DNA of 64,000 bases from Chryseobacterium indologenes (GTDB taxonomy: Bacteria > Bacteroidota > Bacteroidia > Flavobacteriales > Weeksellaceae): contig NZ_LJOD01000011.1 in assembly GCF_001295265.1 (NCBI RefSeq), positions 84,158 through 148,157 on the forward strand, given 5' to 3'. This document shows positions 17,910-26,442 of this stretch, piece by piece. Numbering within the stretch: the first letter of the stretch is position 1; every line of letters begins with the position of its first letter. The notes beneath the pieces are model-generated. The model was not told the origin of the DNA and did no database searches. It saw only the letters and a program-made list of their open reading frames with translations. The translations under genes and the position numbers were made by a program.

Positions 17910-18371
17910 TTATTTCTTCTTTTTAGAATAGGATTCTTCATCAATCCAGCGGTCTTTGGTGTTGACATCAATAAGATACAGAATATCTTTTTGTTTAGTC
18001 AGCAGCAGGGTTTTGGTGACCGGAATCGGGACTTTTGTATTTTCAAGCATGTCTGCTCTTAAGGAAACAATGTTCTTTTTCCTTACGATATCGCCGGTAA
18101 AAACATTGGAACTGCTTTCTCCGGTAGCTTTATCATCAAAAACTTCTACATAGGTAGCCTGATTTCCTTTGATAATGATGAAGTCTCTTTCCGTATGGTC
18201 TGCTGCATCCTTAATGAAAACAAATTTCTTGTTATCAATGTTTACATTTTCAAGATGCTGGTTGATACCTTTTCTTTCTTCAAGTCTGTTGAGGATTTCA
18301 TTGATGGTTCCATATTGAGCTTTAAGCCCTAATGTTCCCAGTAATAAAACTCCGATTAAAAGTTTCTTCAT
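17910..18371 (-). CDS. Small secreted protein of unknown function in the tyrosine cluster
   Basis: A 153-residue protein with a signal peptide (MKKLLIGVLLLGTLGLKAQ). The mature part is mixed alpha/beta with an N-terminal helix (INEILNRLEERKG), several predicted beta strands and a lysine-rich end. No family recognised. It lies between hppD and fahA with ~70-base gaps on the same strand, so it may be co-transcribed with them; no role in the pathway can be inferred from sequence. Confidence 0.7.
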   Translation of the reverse strand: MKKLLIGVLLLGTLGLKAQYGTINEILNRLEERKGINQHLENVNIDNKKFVFIKDAADHTERDFIIIKGNQATYVEVFDDKATGESSSNVFTGDIVRKKNIVSLRADMLENTKVPIPVTKTLLLTKQKDILYLIDVNTKDRWIDEESYSKKKK

Positions 18372-18442
18372 GTACTGTGTTTTATAAAAAAGTTTTGCCA
18401 GAACTCTTCATCCTGACAAAACTTTATAATGATATTGTTAAA

Positions 18443-19573
18443 TTAAAGATTACCTCTTCTTTCCTGTTCTCTTTCCAGCGCTTCGAATAATGCCTTGAAG
18501 TTTCCGGCGCCAAAACTCTGTGCACCGTGTCTTTCAATAATTTCGAAGAACAGGGTAGGGCGGTCTTCTACAGGCTTCGTAAAGATCTGAAGCAGGTACC
18601 CTTCTTCATCATGGTCAATAAGGATGCCAAGTTCCTGTAATTTTTTAAGATCTTCATCAATATGACCTACTCTTTCAGGAACCATATCGTAATATGCTTC
18701 CGGTGGAGCAGAAAGGAACTCTACACCCCGTTTTTTTAATTCGGTTACTGTATGGATGATATCTTTTGTAGCAACAGCAATGTGCTGTACGCCTTCTCCT
18801 TCATAAAAATCAAGATATTCTTCTACCTGAGATTTCTTTTTACCTTCTGCAGGCTCGTTGATCGGGAATTTAGCATATCCGTTTCCGTTGGACATTACTT
18901 TAGACATTAATGCAGAATATTCTGTGTTGATCTGCTTATCATCAAAAGAAAGGATGTTTACAAATCCCATTACTTTTTCGTACCATTCTACGGTAGGGAT
19001 CATTCTGTTCCAGTCTACGTTTCCTACGCAGTGGTCTACATACAGTAAACCTGCTTCTTCAGGTTTATAATCACTTTCCCATTTTTCGTATCCCGGCATG
19101 AAGGCACCGTTATAATTTTTTCTTTCTACAAACATGTGAACGGTTTCTCCGTAGGTATAAATTCCGGACATTCTTACTTCACCATGCTCATCGTTTAGCG
19201 TTACAGGCTCCAGATATGGTTTTCCGCCTCTTTTAGTAGTTTCTTCGAAGGCTGCATAAGCGTCGTCTACCCAAAGTGCCAAAATTTTTACTCCGTCACC
19301 ATGTTTTTTTACATGTTCATTAATCGGGGAATCAGATTTAAGACCGGTAGTCAGTACCAATCTTATTTTTCCCTGTTGAAGAACATAAGAAGCACGGTCT
19401 CTTACTCCTGTTTCAGGACCTGCATATGCTACAGACTGAAAACCGAAAGCGGTTTTATAATAATGGGCAGCCTGTTTCGCATTCCCTACATAAAACTCAA
19501 TGTAATCTGTACCGTTAATCGGCAGAAAATTCTCAGCTTGAGCAATTTTTTCGGCAAATGTAAGTGTTGACAT
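18443..19573 (-). CDS. hppD: 4-Hydroxyphenylpyruvate dioxygenase
   Basis: A 376-residue non-haem Fe(II) enzyme converting 4-hydroxyphenylpyruvate to homogentisate. The two vicinal-oxygen-chelate domains are intact. The iron ligands are visible as His181 (YVDHCVGNVDW), His264 (GVQHIAVAT) and Glu344 (LFFEIIERHG). Ends with the usual FGAGNFKALFEALE helix. It is the head of the tyrosine catabolism genes here. Confidence 0.96.
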   Translation of the reverse strand: MSTLTFAEKIAQAENFLPINGTDYIEFYVGNAKQAAHYYKTAFGFQSVAYAGPETGVRDRASYVLQQGKIRLVLTTGLKSDSPINEHVKKHGDGVKILALWVDDAYAAFEETTKRGGKPYLEPVTLNDEHGEVRMSGIYTYGETVHMFVERKNYNGAFMPGYEKWESDYKPEEAGLLYVDHCVGNVDWNRMIPTVEWYEKVMGFVNILSFDDKQINTEYSALMSKVMSNGNGYAKFPINEPAEGKKKSQVEEYLDFYEGEGVQHIAVATKDIIHTVTELKKRGVEFLSAPPEAYYDMVPERVGHIDEDLKKLQELGILIDHDEEGYLLQIFTKPVEDRPTLFFEIIERHGAQSFGAGNFKALFEALEREQERRGNL

Positions 19574-19775
19574 ATTTTCTTTTTACTTTTATTTTAATGG
19601 TATGCAAATTACAAAATTCTGAGTAATAGGGAAAATATTAATAAGCAATCCTTGGATTTACTTAACATAAAGTTAAAGAAAAGTTCATTTAAGTATATTT
19701 AAGTTTCTTATTCTGAAGTTGGGATATGTACATTTGTATTCACAAAAAACAAGTGGAAAAAAAATGTTTCGAAAC

Positions 19776-19806
19776 ACGAAAGCCGTAGAACTTCTACAGC
19801 TTTCGT
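19776..19806 (-). terminator. Terminator hairpin after the 263-residue protein gene
   Basis: An ACGAAAGC...GCTTTCGT stem (19776-19783 with 19799-19806) encloses GTAGAA/TTCTAC. On the minus strand it is followed by a small palindrome (TGTTTCGAAACA) and eight T. It lies just past the stop codon at 19810. Confidence 0.7.
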
Positions 19807-19809
19807 CAT

Positions 19810-20601
19810 TTATAAGAGTTCTACTTTTCTGTTGAGCCTTCCGGCATCGGGATTGTAATTGTCCCAGATCTTCCAGACATTGTCTATTTTACGGATAAAA
19901 TAGATCTGGGTATTCAGCTGGTTTACAAAATGTTCTTCTCCTGTTTCACCTGCTTTGAAAAGCAGATTCCAGAATTCCTGGGATTCAAGGATTTTTTTAT
20001 CCGGTTCATCAGTCACCAGATGAATATCAAAGACCTCATAATTAGACCGGTTGTTTTTGGTAACCAGCTGAAAGTCTCTTTCACAAAGTTCTTTACTGAA
20101 CTGTGAGGTTCTCTCTAAAAAAGGGGATCCGTCAAATACAAGTTCCTTGAAAAGTTCGGGCTTATGAGCCGGGAAGTGTTTGTAAAATTCAAAGGTGGCG
20201 GCACAGTAATCATATACCAGCTGGGTAATAAATTCCTGGCTTCCGCTCTCTTTTTTTTCATGATTCCTTTTTTTTACCGATAAAGTATAGTCGTTGAGAT
20301 CTCTGTATCCCAGAAAAATACATATTTTATCGAGAGTTTTCAGAAACCTCAGATCACTGTGGGTTTTATCCTTATAATCATTTTCAAAAAAGCGTTGCAG
20401 GGTAACGTGCGAAATTGTGTTTCCTATTTCAAATTTTTTTCCTCCTTTGAGTTCCTCCGCTTCAGATAGTTCTTCTTTAATGATTTCGGAAAGGATGATA
20501 TAATGGCTTCTCTTCCATTCACTCACATTCCCCAAAACAGAATCCCTGACTTTTGAATGCTTTACAACTTCTTCTCTTATCGAATTATATATCGTTTTCA
20601 A
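19810..20601 (-). CDS. Protein of unknown function, 263 residues
   Basis: I do not recognise the family. The first ~115 residues are helical and charged, with a segment (ISHVTLQRFFENDYKDKTHSDLRFLKTLDKICIFLG) that has the look of a DNA-binding or adaptor domain seen before C-terminal sensor regions in Flavobacteriia. After a lysine-rich linker (VKKRNHEKKESG, ~109-120) the C-terminal half is alpha+beta, ending in beta strands (NTQIYFIRKIDNVWKIWDNY). No signal peptide or membrane segment. It is convergent with nothing and lies between the CoA-transferase and hppD genes, with its own terminator. Confidence 0.6.
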   Translation of the reverse strand: MKTIYNSIREEVVKHSKVRDSVLGNVSEWKRSHYIILSEIIKEELSEAEELKGGKKFEIGNTISHVTLQRFFENDYKDKTHSDLRFLKTLDKICIFLGYRDLNDYTLSVKKRNHEKKESGSQEFITQLVYDYCAATFEFYKHFPAHKPELFKELVFDGSPFLERTSQFSKELCERDFQLVTKNNRSNYEVFDIHLVTDEPDKKILESQEFWNLLFKAGETGEEHFVNQLNTQIYFIRKIDNVWKIWDNYNPDAGRLNRKVELL

Positions 20602-20744
20602 TTTCCTTGGTTTTGAAAGGATTTCATCAAAAATACTGCCAAATGTTAAAGTTTTTTGATGTGTGTTTAATTGGTATCTGAAAAATTTCTCTGCTTAGGG
20701 AACAAAAAATAGCAGGGCAAAGAAATCTTTCAGAATTGTTGTTG

Positions 20745-22016
20745 CTATTTAAATCTCTCATAAGCAGCCTTTTCCAGCATTTCTCTATCGTCCGGATGGG
20801 CAATGCTGATAAGTTCCTGGGCTCTCTGACGCAGGTTTTTACCATACAGATAAGCTGTTCCATATTCGGTCACTACATAGTGAATGTGCCCTCTTGTGGT
20901 GACTACTCCGGCCCCCTGTTTAAGAAAAGGAACAATCCTTGAAATTCCTTTCTTGGTTCTTGAGGTAATGGCGATAATCGGTTTCCCGTCTTCACTTAAA
21001 GCAGCACCTCTCATAAAGTCCATTTGTCCTCCAATTCCGCTGTACTGCATAGTTCCTATAGAATCTGCACAAACCTGCCCGGTAAGATCAATTTCAATGG
21101 CAGAATTAATGGCTACCATTTTTTTATTTCTCATAATATTGATCGGGAAGTTTACATCACTTACATCTCTGAATGCAAAAACGGTATTGTCATCTACATA
21201 ATCATAGAGTTTTCTGGTTCCGAAGCAGAAGCTGGTAATGGTTTTATTATCGTTGTAACCTTTATATTTATTGTTGATCACATCGTTCTTAATGAGGTCA
21301 ATTACACCGTCGCTCAGCATTTCTGTGTGAATTCCCAGGTCTTTATGGTTATTCAGACATTTCAGTACAGCATCAGGAATGGTTCCGATACCCATCTGAA
21401 GGGTGGATCTGTCTTCAATAAGCTCTGCAACATTTTTTCCTACCAGCATTTCCTCAGGGCCGACTTTGGATCCGTAATCTACGGTTGGAAGCTCTTCTTC
21501 ATGCCATACAAGTTTGTGAATTCTGCTGATGTGGATCATGCCATCACCATGGGTTCTCGGCATTAAAGGATTAACGATGGCGACAATAATTTTGGCTGTA
21601 TCTACTGCTGCTCTCGCCACATCTACAGAAGTTCCCAATGTACAGAATCCATGTTTATCGGGAGGTGAAACGGTTACCAGCGCCACATCCAGAGGCAAGA
21701 TGTTTTTTCTGAACAGAATAGGAATTTCACTTAAGAAAACAGGAACAAAGTCTCCTCTGTCAGAATTTACCGCATCACGAACCGGAGTGGAAACAAATAA
21801 TGAGTTAATGAAGAATTTGTCTTTATATTGAGGTTTGGCAATTTCCACATTTCCCTGCTGGGTAATGGAAACCATTTCTACATTTTCCAGACGGTTTGAC
21901 TGTCTTGCGAGTTCGTCAATAAGATAATTCGGAGTACATGCGCTTCCGTGGAAAAATACGCGGTTTCCGCTTTTGATAGTATATATAGCTTCTTCTGCAC
22001 TTATATAATTGTACAT
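20745..22016 (-). CDS. Acetyl-CoA hydrolase/transferase family CoA-transferase
   Basis: A 423-residue CoA-transferase of the Cat1/4-hydroxybutyrate CoA-transferase group: GNRVFFHGSACTPNYLID near the start, GIGTIPDAVLKCLNNH, GIGGQMDFMRGA, and the C-terminal GVVTTRGHIHYVVTEYGTAYLYG. It starts 26 bases after hmgA, so the two are likely an operon. That context suggests it handles a CoA ester linked to the pathway end products (acetate or acetoacetate activation), which is inference. Confidence 0.88.
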   Translation of the reverse strand: MYNYISAEEAIYTIKSGNRVFFHGSACTPNYLIDELARQSNRLENVEMVSITQQGNVEIAKPQYKDKFFINSLFVSTPVRDAVNSDRGDFVPVFLSEIPILFRKNILPLDVALVTVSPPDKHGFCTLGTSVDVARAAVDTAKIIVAIVNPLMPRTHGDGMIHISRIHKLVWHEEELPTVDYGSKVGPEEMLVGKNVAELIEDRSTLQMGIGTIPDAVLKCLNNHKDLGIHTEMLSDGVIDLIKNDVINNKYKGYNDNKTITSFCFGTRKLYDYVDDNTVFAFRDVSDVNFPINIMRNKKMVAINSAIEIDLTGQVCADSIGTMQYSGIGGQMDFMRGAALSEDGKPIIAITSRTKKGISRIVPFLKQGAGVVTTRGHIHYVVTEYGTAYLYGKNLRQRAQELISIAHPDDREMLEKAAYERFK

Positions 22017-22042
22017 AATGAATTTTTTTATGAATGATTTTT

Positions 22043-23230
22043 TTATTCCTGGGAGCGGTCTTCCATGGTTTTGTCAGTTTCTTCCAGCCAGGAAGTTTTG
22101 TAGGAAGGATCTTCTACTTTTAAAGCTTCTTCGGTGATTTTCAACGGACGGAAAGGATCTACCATTACAGCATATTCCTCTGTGAATTTTTTACCGATGC
22201 TTCTTTCCATAGCGCCTGGGTGAGGCCCGTGAACAATGCCTCCCGGATGTAGGGTGAAGTCCATAAGATCAATATGGTTACGGCTCATGAAATCTCCTTC
22301 TGTATAGAAAAGAACTTCATCAGAGTCGATATTAGAGTGGTTGTAAGGAGCAGGGATTGCCAGTGGATGGTAATCATACATCCTTGCACAGAATGAGCAG
22401 ACTACGAAATTATGTCCCTCAAAATTCTGGTGCACCGGAGGGGGCTGGTGAATTCTTCCGGTAATCGGCTCGAAGTTTTTGATATTGAATTTGTAAGGAT
22501 AAAAATAGCCATCCCAACCCACAACGTCAAAAGGATGCGTTGCATAGATGAAATCCGTAATCTGGTTTTCCTTTTTTACTTTAATTAAAAATTCTCCCTT
22601 TTCATCTTTTGGTTCTTTAAAAACCGGGGCAATAATATCCCTTTCGCAGAAAGGAGAATGCTCCAGAAGCTGCCCGAATTCATTTCTGTATCTTTTAGGA
22701 GTATAAATAGGAGAGTGGCTTTCCAGTACAAAAAATACCGTATCATCAGACTGTAATTCTACTTGATAAATAGTCCCTCTCGGAATAATAAGATAATCAC
22801 CTGTAACAAATTCAAGATCACCCACAAAAGTTTTCAGGATACCATTTCCCTGATGTACATACAGAAGTTCATCACATTCTGCGTTTTTGTAGAAATAATC
22901 CATGGATTTTCTCGGTTTGGCAAGCCCCATCTTCAGATCATTGTTCATCAGAAGGATTTTACGACTGTCCATGAAATCATCTTCCGGCGTTACATTCATC
23001 CCTTTGAACATTCTTGGAGCAACATTTTTCTCTACAGCAATCTTAGGGGTAACGTCTTTCGGTATTCCTATGGATTTGATCTGTGTAGGACGGTGGATAT
23101 GATAAAGCAGTGAGGAAATTCCATGAAAACCTTCCGTGCCGAAAAGCTGTTCGTAATAGAACTTATCTTCCGGCGATTTAAATATGGTATGCCTTTTTTG
23201 TGGGATGCTTCCCGATTGATGATATCTCAT
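22043..23230 (-). CDS. hmgA: Homogentisate 1,2-dioxygenase
   Basis: A 395-residue cupin-fold Fe(II) ring-cleaving enzyme producing maleylacetoacetate. Diagnostic stretches: YHQSGSIPQKRH at the start, LYVHQGNGIL, DYLIIPRGTIYQ, IHQPPPVHQNFEGHNF (260-275) and PYNHSNIDSDE (295-305), which hold the iron and substrate residues, then HPGGIVHGPHPG. Length fits the bacterial short form (~390). First gene of a two-gene unit with the CoA-transferase; a TAAATTTG promoter element is just upstream. Confidence 0.95.
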   Translation of the reverse strand: MRYHQSGSIPQKRHTIFKSPEDKFYYEQLFGTEGFHGISSLLYHIHRPTQIKSIGIPKDVTPKIAVEKNVAPRMFKGMNVTPEDDFMDSRKILLMNNDLKMGLAKPRKSMDYFYKNAECDELLYVHQGNGILKTFVGDLEFVTGDYLIIPRGTIYQVELQSDDTVFFVLESHSPIYTPKRYRNEFGQLLEHSPFCERDIIAPVFKEPKDEKGEFLIKVKKENQITDFIYATHPFDVVGWDGYFYPYKFNIKNFEPITGRIHQPPPVHQNFEGHNFVVCSFCARMYDYHPLAIPAPYNHSNIDSDEVLFYTEGDFMSRNHIDLMDFTLHPGGIVHGPHPGAMERSIGKKFTEEYAVMVDPFRPLKITEEALKVEDPSYKTSWLEETDKTMEDRSQE

Positions 23231-23252
23231 TTTACTTTTATATGTCGTTTCT

Positions 23253-23260
23253 CAAATTTA
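23253..23260 (-). promoter_or_regulatory. -7 element of the hmgA promoter
   Basis: Minus-strand TAAATTTG, 22 bases upstream of the ATG at 23230. A TTG at 23285-23283 (22-base spacing) may be the -33 part. Confidence 0.5.
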
Positions 23261-23302
23261 CTAATTTTTCGTGAATTGATTTCAACAACATTTATCATGG
23301 TG

Positions 23303-23333
23303 TTTTGTATTTCAAAAATAATTGTTAGATTTG
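23303..23333 (+). promoter_or_regulatory. Promoter of the TonB receptor/thioredoxin operon
   Basis: TTTTG (23303-23307), 18 bases, TAGATTTG (23326-23333). The -7 element lies wholly inside the palindrome at 23320-23343. An apparent TTG start at 23322 overlaps it, so the ATG at 23352 is the real start. Confidence 0.7.
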
Positions 23334-23343
23334 TCTAACAATT
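23320..23343 (+). promoter_or_regulatory. Perfect palindrome, probable DtxR/MntR-type metal operator
   Basis: Ten-base arms AATTGTTAGA and TCTAACAATT flank TTTG. The core TTAGATTTGTCTAA matches the IdeR/DtxR box core TTAGGTTAGCCTAA at 11 of 14 positions. A repressor here would occlude the -7 element, so iron- or manganese-responsive repression is the simplest reading. No dtxR gene is in the window. Confidence 0.6.
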
Positions 23344-23351
23344 TTAATTTC

Positions 23352-25415
23352 ATGAAGCGAATATTATTTTCTTTTACTCTTTTATCTTCCTGCTGCTTTG
23401 CCCAGGAAACAGATAGTCTGGGTGTTTCTCAAAAGATGAAGGCAGATTCAGTGAAGGTTTCTCAGCTAAAAGTCAGAACCAGTAATATTGAAGATGTAGT
23501 AATCACCGGAACCATAAAACCGGTAAGCAGATCGAAAAGTCCGGTGGCAGTAGAAATCTACAGCCAGAAATTTTTTCAGAAAAACCCTACCCCAAGCATC
23601 TTTGAATCGATTGCAATGGTAAATGGGGTAAAACCTCAGCTGAACTGTTCCGTATGCAACACCGGAGACATTCATATCAATGGTCTGGAAGGACCGTATA
23701 CCATGATCCTGATTGACGGAATGCCTATTGTAAGCTCCCTTTCCACGGTATATGGATTGAGTGGAATCCCGAACAGTCTTGTTGACAGGATTGAAGTGGT
23801 AAAAGGACCTGCATCCTCTATTTACGGTTCGGAAGCAATGGGAGGAGTAATCAATATCATTACGAAGAATGCTCTTACTGCTCCGAAATTAAGCGTTGAC
23901 CTGATGACAACAACATGGAATGAAAATAATCTTGATCTGGCAGCTAAATTCAGTGCCGGGAAAAATGCTTCATCACTATTGAGTTTAAATTACTTCAGCT
24001 TTAAGGAAAAGATAGATCAGAACAGGGATAATTTTACCGATACGGCATTACAGAGCCGGATTTCAGTTTTTAATAAATGGAATTTCAGGAGAAAAGAAAA
24101 CCGGCAGGCGAGTTTTGCCATGAGGTACCTCTATGAAGACCGTTTTGGAGGAGAAATGCAGTGGAACAGGGTTTACCGGGGAAGTGATAAAGTATATGGG
24201 GAAAGTATTTATACCAACCGCGCAGAGGTTTTCGGGCTGTACCAATGGCCGTTGAAAGAATATGTGGTTACCCAGTTTTCCTATAATTATCATGACCAGA
24301 ACTCTTTTTACGGAGCAAATCCGTTTGATGCGCTTCAGAAAGTAGCATTTGCCCAGACTTATTGGAGTAAAAAGCTTACAACTCATGATCTGACGGCCGG
24401 ATTTACTTTTAAAAGAACATTTTATGACGATAATACACCGGGAACCTTATCAGCGGATGGAATGACAAATGAACCAATGAAATCCCCGATCTGGGGCGCT
24501 TTCGTTCAGGATCAGTGGGAAATCAACGAGCATACATTGCTGCTGGGATACAGATTTGATTATGATAAAATTCATCACTCCGTTCACTCTCCGAGATTTG
24601 CCTGGAAATTTTCTCCGAATCCCTATCATACTTTACGTTTCAATTTCGGAACCGGTTTCAGGGTAGTGAATCTGTTTACGGAAGATCATGCGGCGCTCAC
24701 GGGATCCCGGGAGGTTGTGATTCAATCTGATCTTAAACCGGAAAGATCCGTTAACGGGAATCTGAACTATATCTGGAAAATTCCTGTTGGAAACCGTCTT
24801 GTTCAGTTAGACGCTTCTGCTTTTTATACCTATTTCAGTAATAAGATCGTAGGGGATTTTGATACGGATCCTGATAAAATTATTTACGACAATCTTCATG
24901 GGTACGGAATTTCAAGAGGGGCTTCGATGAATGTTGATTTCAGTTTCAGATTTCCGCTGAGTGTAAATCTTGGGATAACGTATCTGGATGTTTATCAGAA
25001 ATTTGATAATGGACAGAAATCCCAACAGCTGCATGCCCCGAAATGGAGCGGAACTTACAACCTGAGCTATAAGTTCAGGAATGATCTTACAGTAGATTTT
25101 ACCGGACAGTTCTACGGACCGATGAGGCTGCCTGTACTTCCTGATGATTACCGCCCGGAGTATTCACCATTGTATTCTCTGGCCAATATCCAGATTTCCA
25201 AAAGTTTTAAATCAGGATTTGAAGTGTATGGTGGGGTTAAAAACCTGTTCAACTTTACTCCAAAAGATCCATTGATGCGTCCGTTTGATCCTTTTGATAA
25301 ATATGTAGATGATCCGATGAACAATCCCAATCACTATACCTTTGACACAGCCTATGGCTATGCTCCGATGCAGCGGATCAGGGGATTCCTCGGAATAAAA
25401 TATAATCTGAAATGA
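23352..25415 (+). CDS. TonB-dependent receptor with a CxxC in the plug
   Basis: A 687-residue outer-membrane receptor of the CirA/BtuB-like type. The ATG at 23352 is followed by a signal peptide (MKRILFSFTLLSSCCFAQ). A TonB box-like EDVVITGT lies at 47-54, and the plug contains GLEGPYTMILIDGMPIVSSL and RIEVVKGPASSIYGSEAMGG. The barrel ends FLGIKYNLK. Unusual are Cys99 and Cys102 (NCSVCNTG) in the plug. The downstream gene overlaps by 4 bases (ATGA) and encodes a thioredoxin-like protein with the same CSVC sequence. Promoter architecture suggests metal-dependent repression; the substrate is likely a metal complex, but is not shown. Confidence 0.88.
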   Translation: MKRILFSFTLLSSCCFAQETDSLGVSQKMKADSVKVSQLKVRTSNIEDVVITGTIKPVSRSKSPVAVEIYSQKFFQKNPTPSIFESIAMVNGVKPQLNCSVCNTGDIHINGLEGPYTMILIDGMPIVSSLSTVYGLSGIPNSLVDRIEVVKGPASSIYGSEAMGGVINIITKNALTAPKLSVDLMTTTWNENNLDLAAKFSAGKNASSLLSLNYFSFKEKIDQNRDNFTDTALQSRISVFNKWNFRRKENRQASFAMRYLYEDRFGGEMQWNRVYRGSDKVYGESIYTNRAEVFGLYQWPLKEYVVTQFSYNYHDQNSFYGANPFDALQKVAFAQTYWSKKLTTHDLTAGFTFKRTFYDDNTPGTLSADGMTNEPMKSPIWGAFVQDQWEINEHTLLLGYRFDYDKIHHSVHSPRFAWKFSPNPYHTLRFNFGTGFRVVNLFTEDHAALTGSREVVIQSDLKPERSVNGNLNYIWKIPVGNRLVQLDASAFYTYFSNKIVGDFDTDPDKIIYDNLHGYGISRGASMNVDFSFRFPLSVNLGITYLDVYQKFDNGQKSQQLHAPKWSGTYNLSYKFRNDLTVDFTGQFYGPMRLPVLPDDYRPEYSPLYSLANIQISKSFKSGFEVYGGVKNLFNFTPKDPLMRPFDPFDKYVDDPMNNPNHYTFDTAYGYAPMQRIRGFLGIKYNLK

Positions 25416-25888
25416 AAAACTTATTTTTATTTTTAATGTTTGTGCCCTGTTTTTATCTGTCTCAGATGAAGACAGGCACTTTTTCTGATCTGGAGGCGGG
25501 AATAGGAAAAGAGCCAAAGCCTATTATCATTCACCTGTACACGGACTGGTGTAGTGTCTGTAAGATTGAGAAATATCGTTTGAATAAGGATCCGGAAACG
25601 GTAAAGCTAATCAATGATAAATTTTACATGATTAATTTTGAAGCTGAAAAAACGAAAGAAAAGATAAAATTTCAGGGAAAGGAATTCAGCTATCTCTCCA
25701 ACGGAAGTTCCGGAATTCATGAGCTGGCCCTGGCTTTATCGAAAAATAAGCAGCAGCCGGTGTATCCGTTGTGGATTTTTCTGGATAAAAATCAGAAAAT
25801 GGTGTACTATCATGAAGGAGCCATGAATCCCGAGATCATGAAGCAGAAGCTATTGGAAATTTTGGTATCAGAAAATGTGAAGCTGTAA
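25412..25888 (+). CDS. Periplasmic thioredoxin-like protein coupled to the TonB receptor
   Basis: A 158-residue thioredoxin-fold protein with a signal peptide (MKNLFLFLMFVPCFYLSQ). The active-site segment YTDWCSVCKIEKYR places the CxxC at 47-50; VYPLWIFLDKN supplies the cis-Pro region and FLDKNQKMVYYHEG the later strands, as in the thioredoxin_7/DUF255-like group. Its start overlaps the receptor stop codon, so it is translationally coupled. It may reduce or assemble a thiol or metal site in the receptor or its ligand (inference). Confidence 0.82.
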   Translation: MKNLFLFLMFVPCFYLSQMKTGTFSDLEAGIGKEPKPIIIHLYTDWCSVCKIEKYRLNKDPETVKLINDKFYMINFEAEKTKEKIKFQGKEFSYLSNGSSGIHELALALSKNKQQPVYPLWIFLDKNQKMVYYHEGAMNPEIMKQKLLEILVSENVKL

Positions 25889-25973
25889 ATATTGATTTGA
25901 TATTTTTGCGGATTATACAGAGCCGGCAGATTTTTTACTTTGCATTTGTTTGTAAGAATATCCATTTTAAAAG

Positions 25974-26351
25974 CTATCCCATCGATTGCTTAATCTTCTC
26001 CCGGTGGATAATTCCCCAGTTCACTAAAGTTTCCGTTACCGGAAAAACAGATTTGCCATATTCAGTTACTGCATAAGTAACGGTTACCGGCTTGGTATCC
26101 TGCACTGTTCTGGTGATCAGAAGGTTGGTTTCCAGCTCCCTTAACTCTTTGCTCAGCATTTTGGCAGAAATACCTTCAATCCCGCGTTCCAGCTTTTTAA
26201 AGTGAATCTGCTGATCTGTTCTGTTTGTTAAATAACGCAGAATCATGAGTTTCCATTTTCCGCCTAAAACATCGAGGCTGTCGCGCATTGCAAATAATTC
26301 TTCCGTACAGGTAGCCTCTCTTTCCGTTCCGTTTTCTGTGATTTTTGCCAT
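25974..26351 (-). CDS. HxlR family winged-helix regulator
   Basis: A 125-residue regulator of the HxlR/DUF24 family: LDVLGGKWKLMILRYL, GISAKMLSKELRELE (recognition helix region) and TYAVTEYGKSV (wing). One cysteine (Cys15) lies N-terminal to the DNA-binding domain, where YodB/QorR-type members carry their redox or quinone-sensing Cys. It is divergent from a quinone reductase-like gene, the arrangement known for QorR. A perfect palindrome in its own leader suggests autoregulation. Confidence 0.88.
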   Translation of the reverse strand: MAKITENGTEREATCTEELFAMRDSLDVLGGKWKLMILRYLTNRTDQQIHFKKLERGIEGISAKMLSKELRELETNLLITRTVQDTKPVTVTYAVTEYGKSVFPVTETLVNWGIIHREKIKQSMG

Positions 26352-26364
26352 AATAGTTTCATTG

Positions 26365-26380
26365 AGGTAACTAGTTACCT
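26365..26380. promoter_or_regulatory. 16-bp perfect palindrome, probable HxlR operator
   Basis: AGGTAACTAGTTACCT, between the divergent HxlR and oxidoreductase genes. It lies downstream of the HxlR -7 element (26396-26403) and before its ATG, a roadblock position, and ~40 bases upstream of the oxidoreductase -7 element. Confidence 0.65.
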
Positions 26381-26395
26381 GCTGTTAACTGATAG

Positions 26396-26403
26396 CAAAT
26401 ATA
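26396..26403 (-). promoter_or_regulatory. -7 element of the HxlR gene
   Basis: Minus-strand TATATTTG, 45 bases upstream of the HxlR ATG; the palindrome lies between the two. Confidence 0.5.
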
Positions 26404-26417
26404 AACTATTCAGCTGG

Positions 26418-26425
26418 TACATTTG
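26418..26425 (+). promoter_or_regulatory. -7 element of the oxidoreductase/cupin operon
   Basis: TACATTTG. The GTG codon at 26425 overlaps its last base, so translation should begin at the ATG at 26443. No good -33 TTTG is present, which fits regulated expression. Confidence 0.55.
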
Positions 26426-26442
26426 TGCATCAACCCAACCCA

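Noticed and set aside
19729..19736. TACATTTG on the plus strand as a promoter
   Set aside because: No plus-strand gene follows; only minus-strand genes are present.
19785..19797. GTAGAACTTCTAC similar to the hcp activator-like sites
   Set aside because: It is part of a terminator hairpin after an unrelated gene, single copy, with no promoter element in the proper position.
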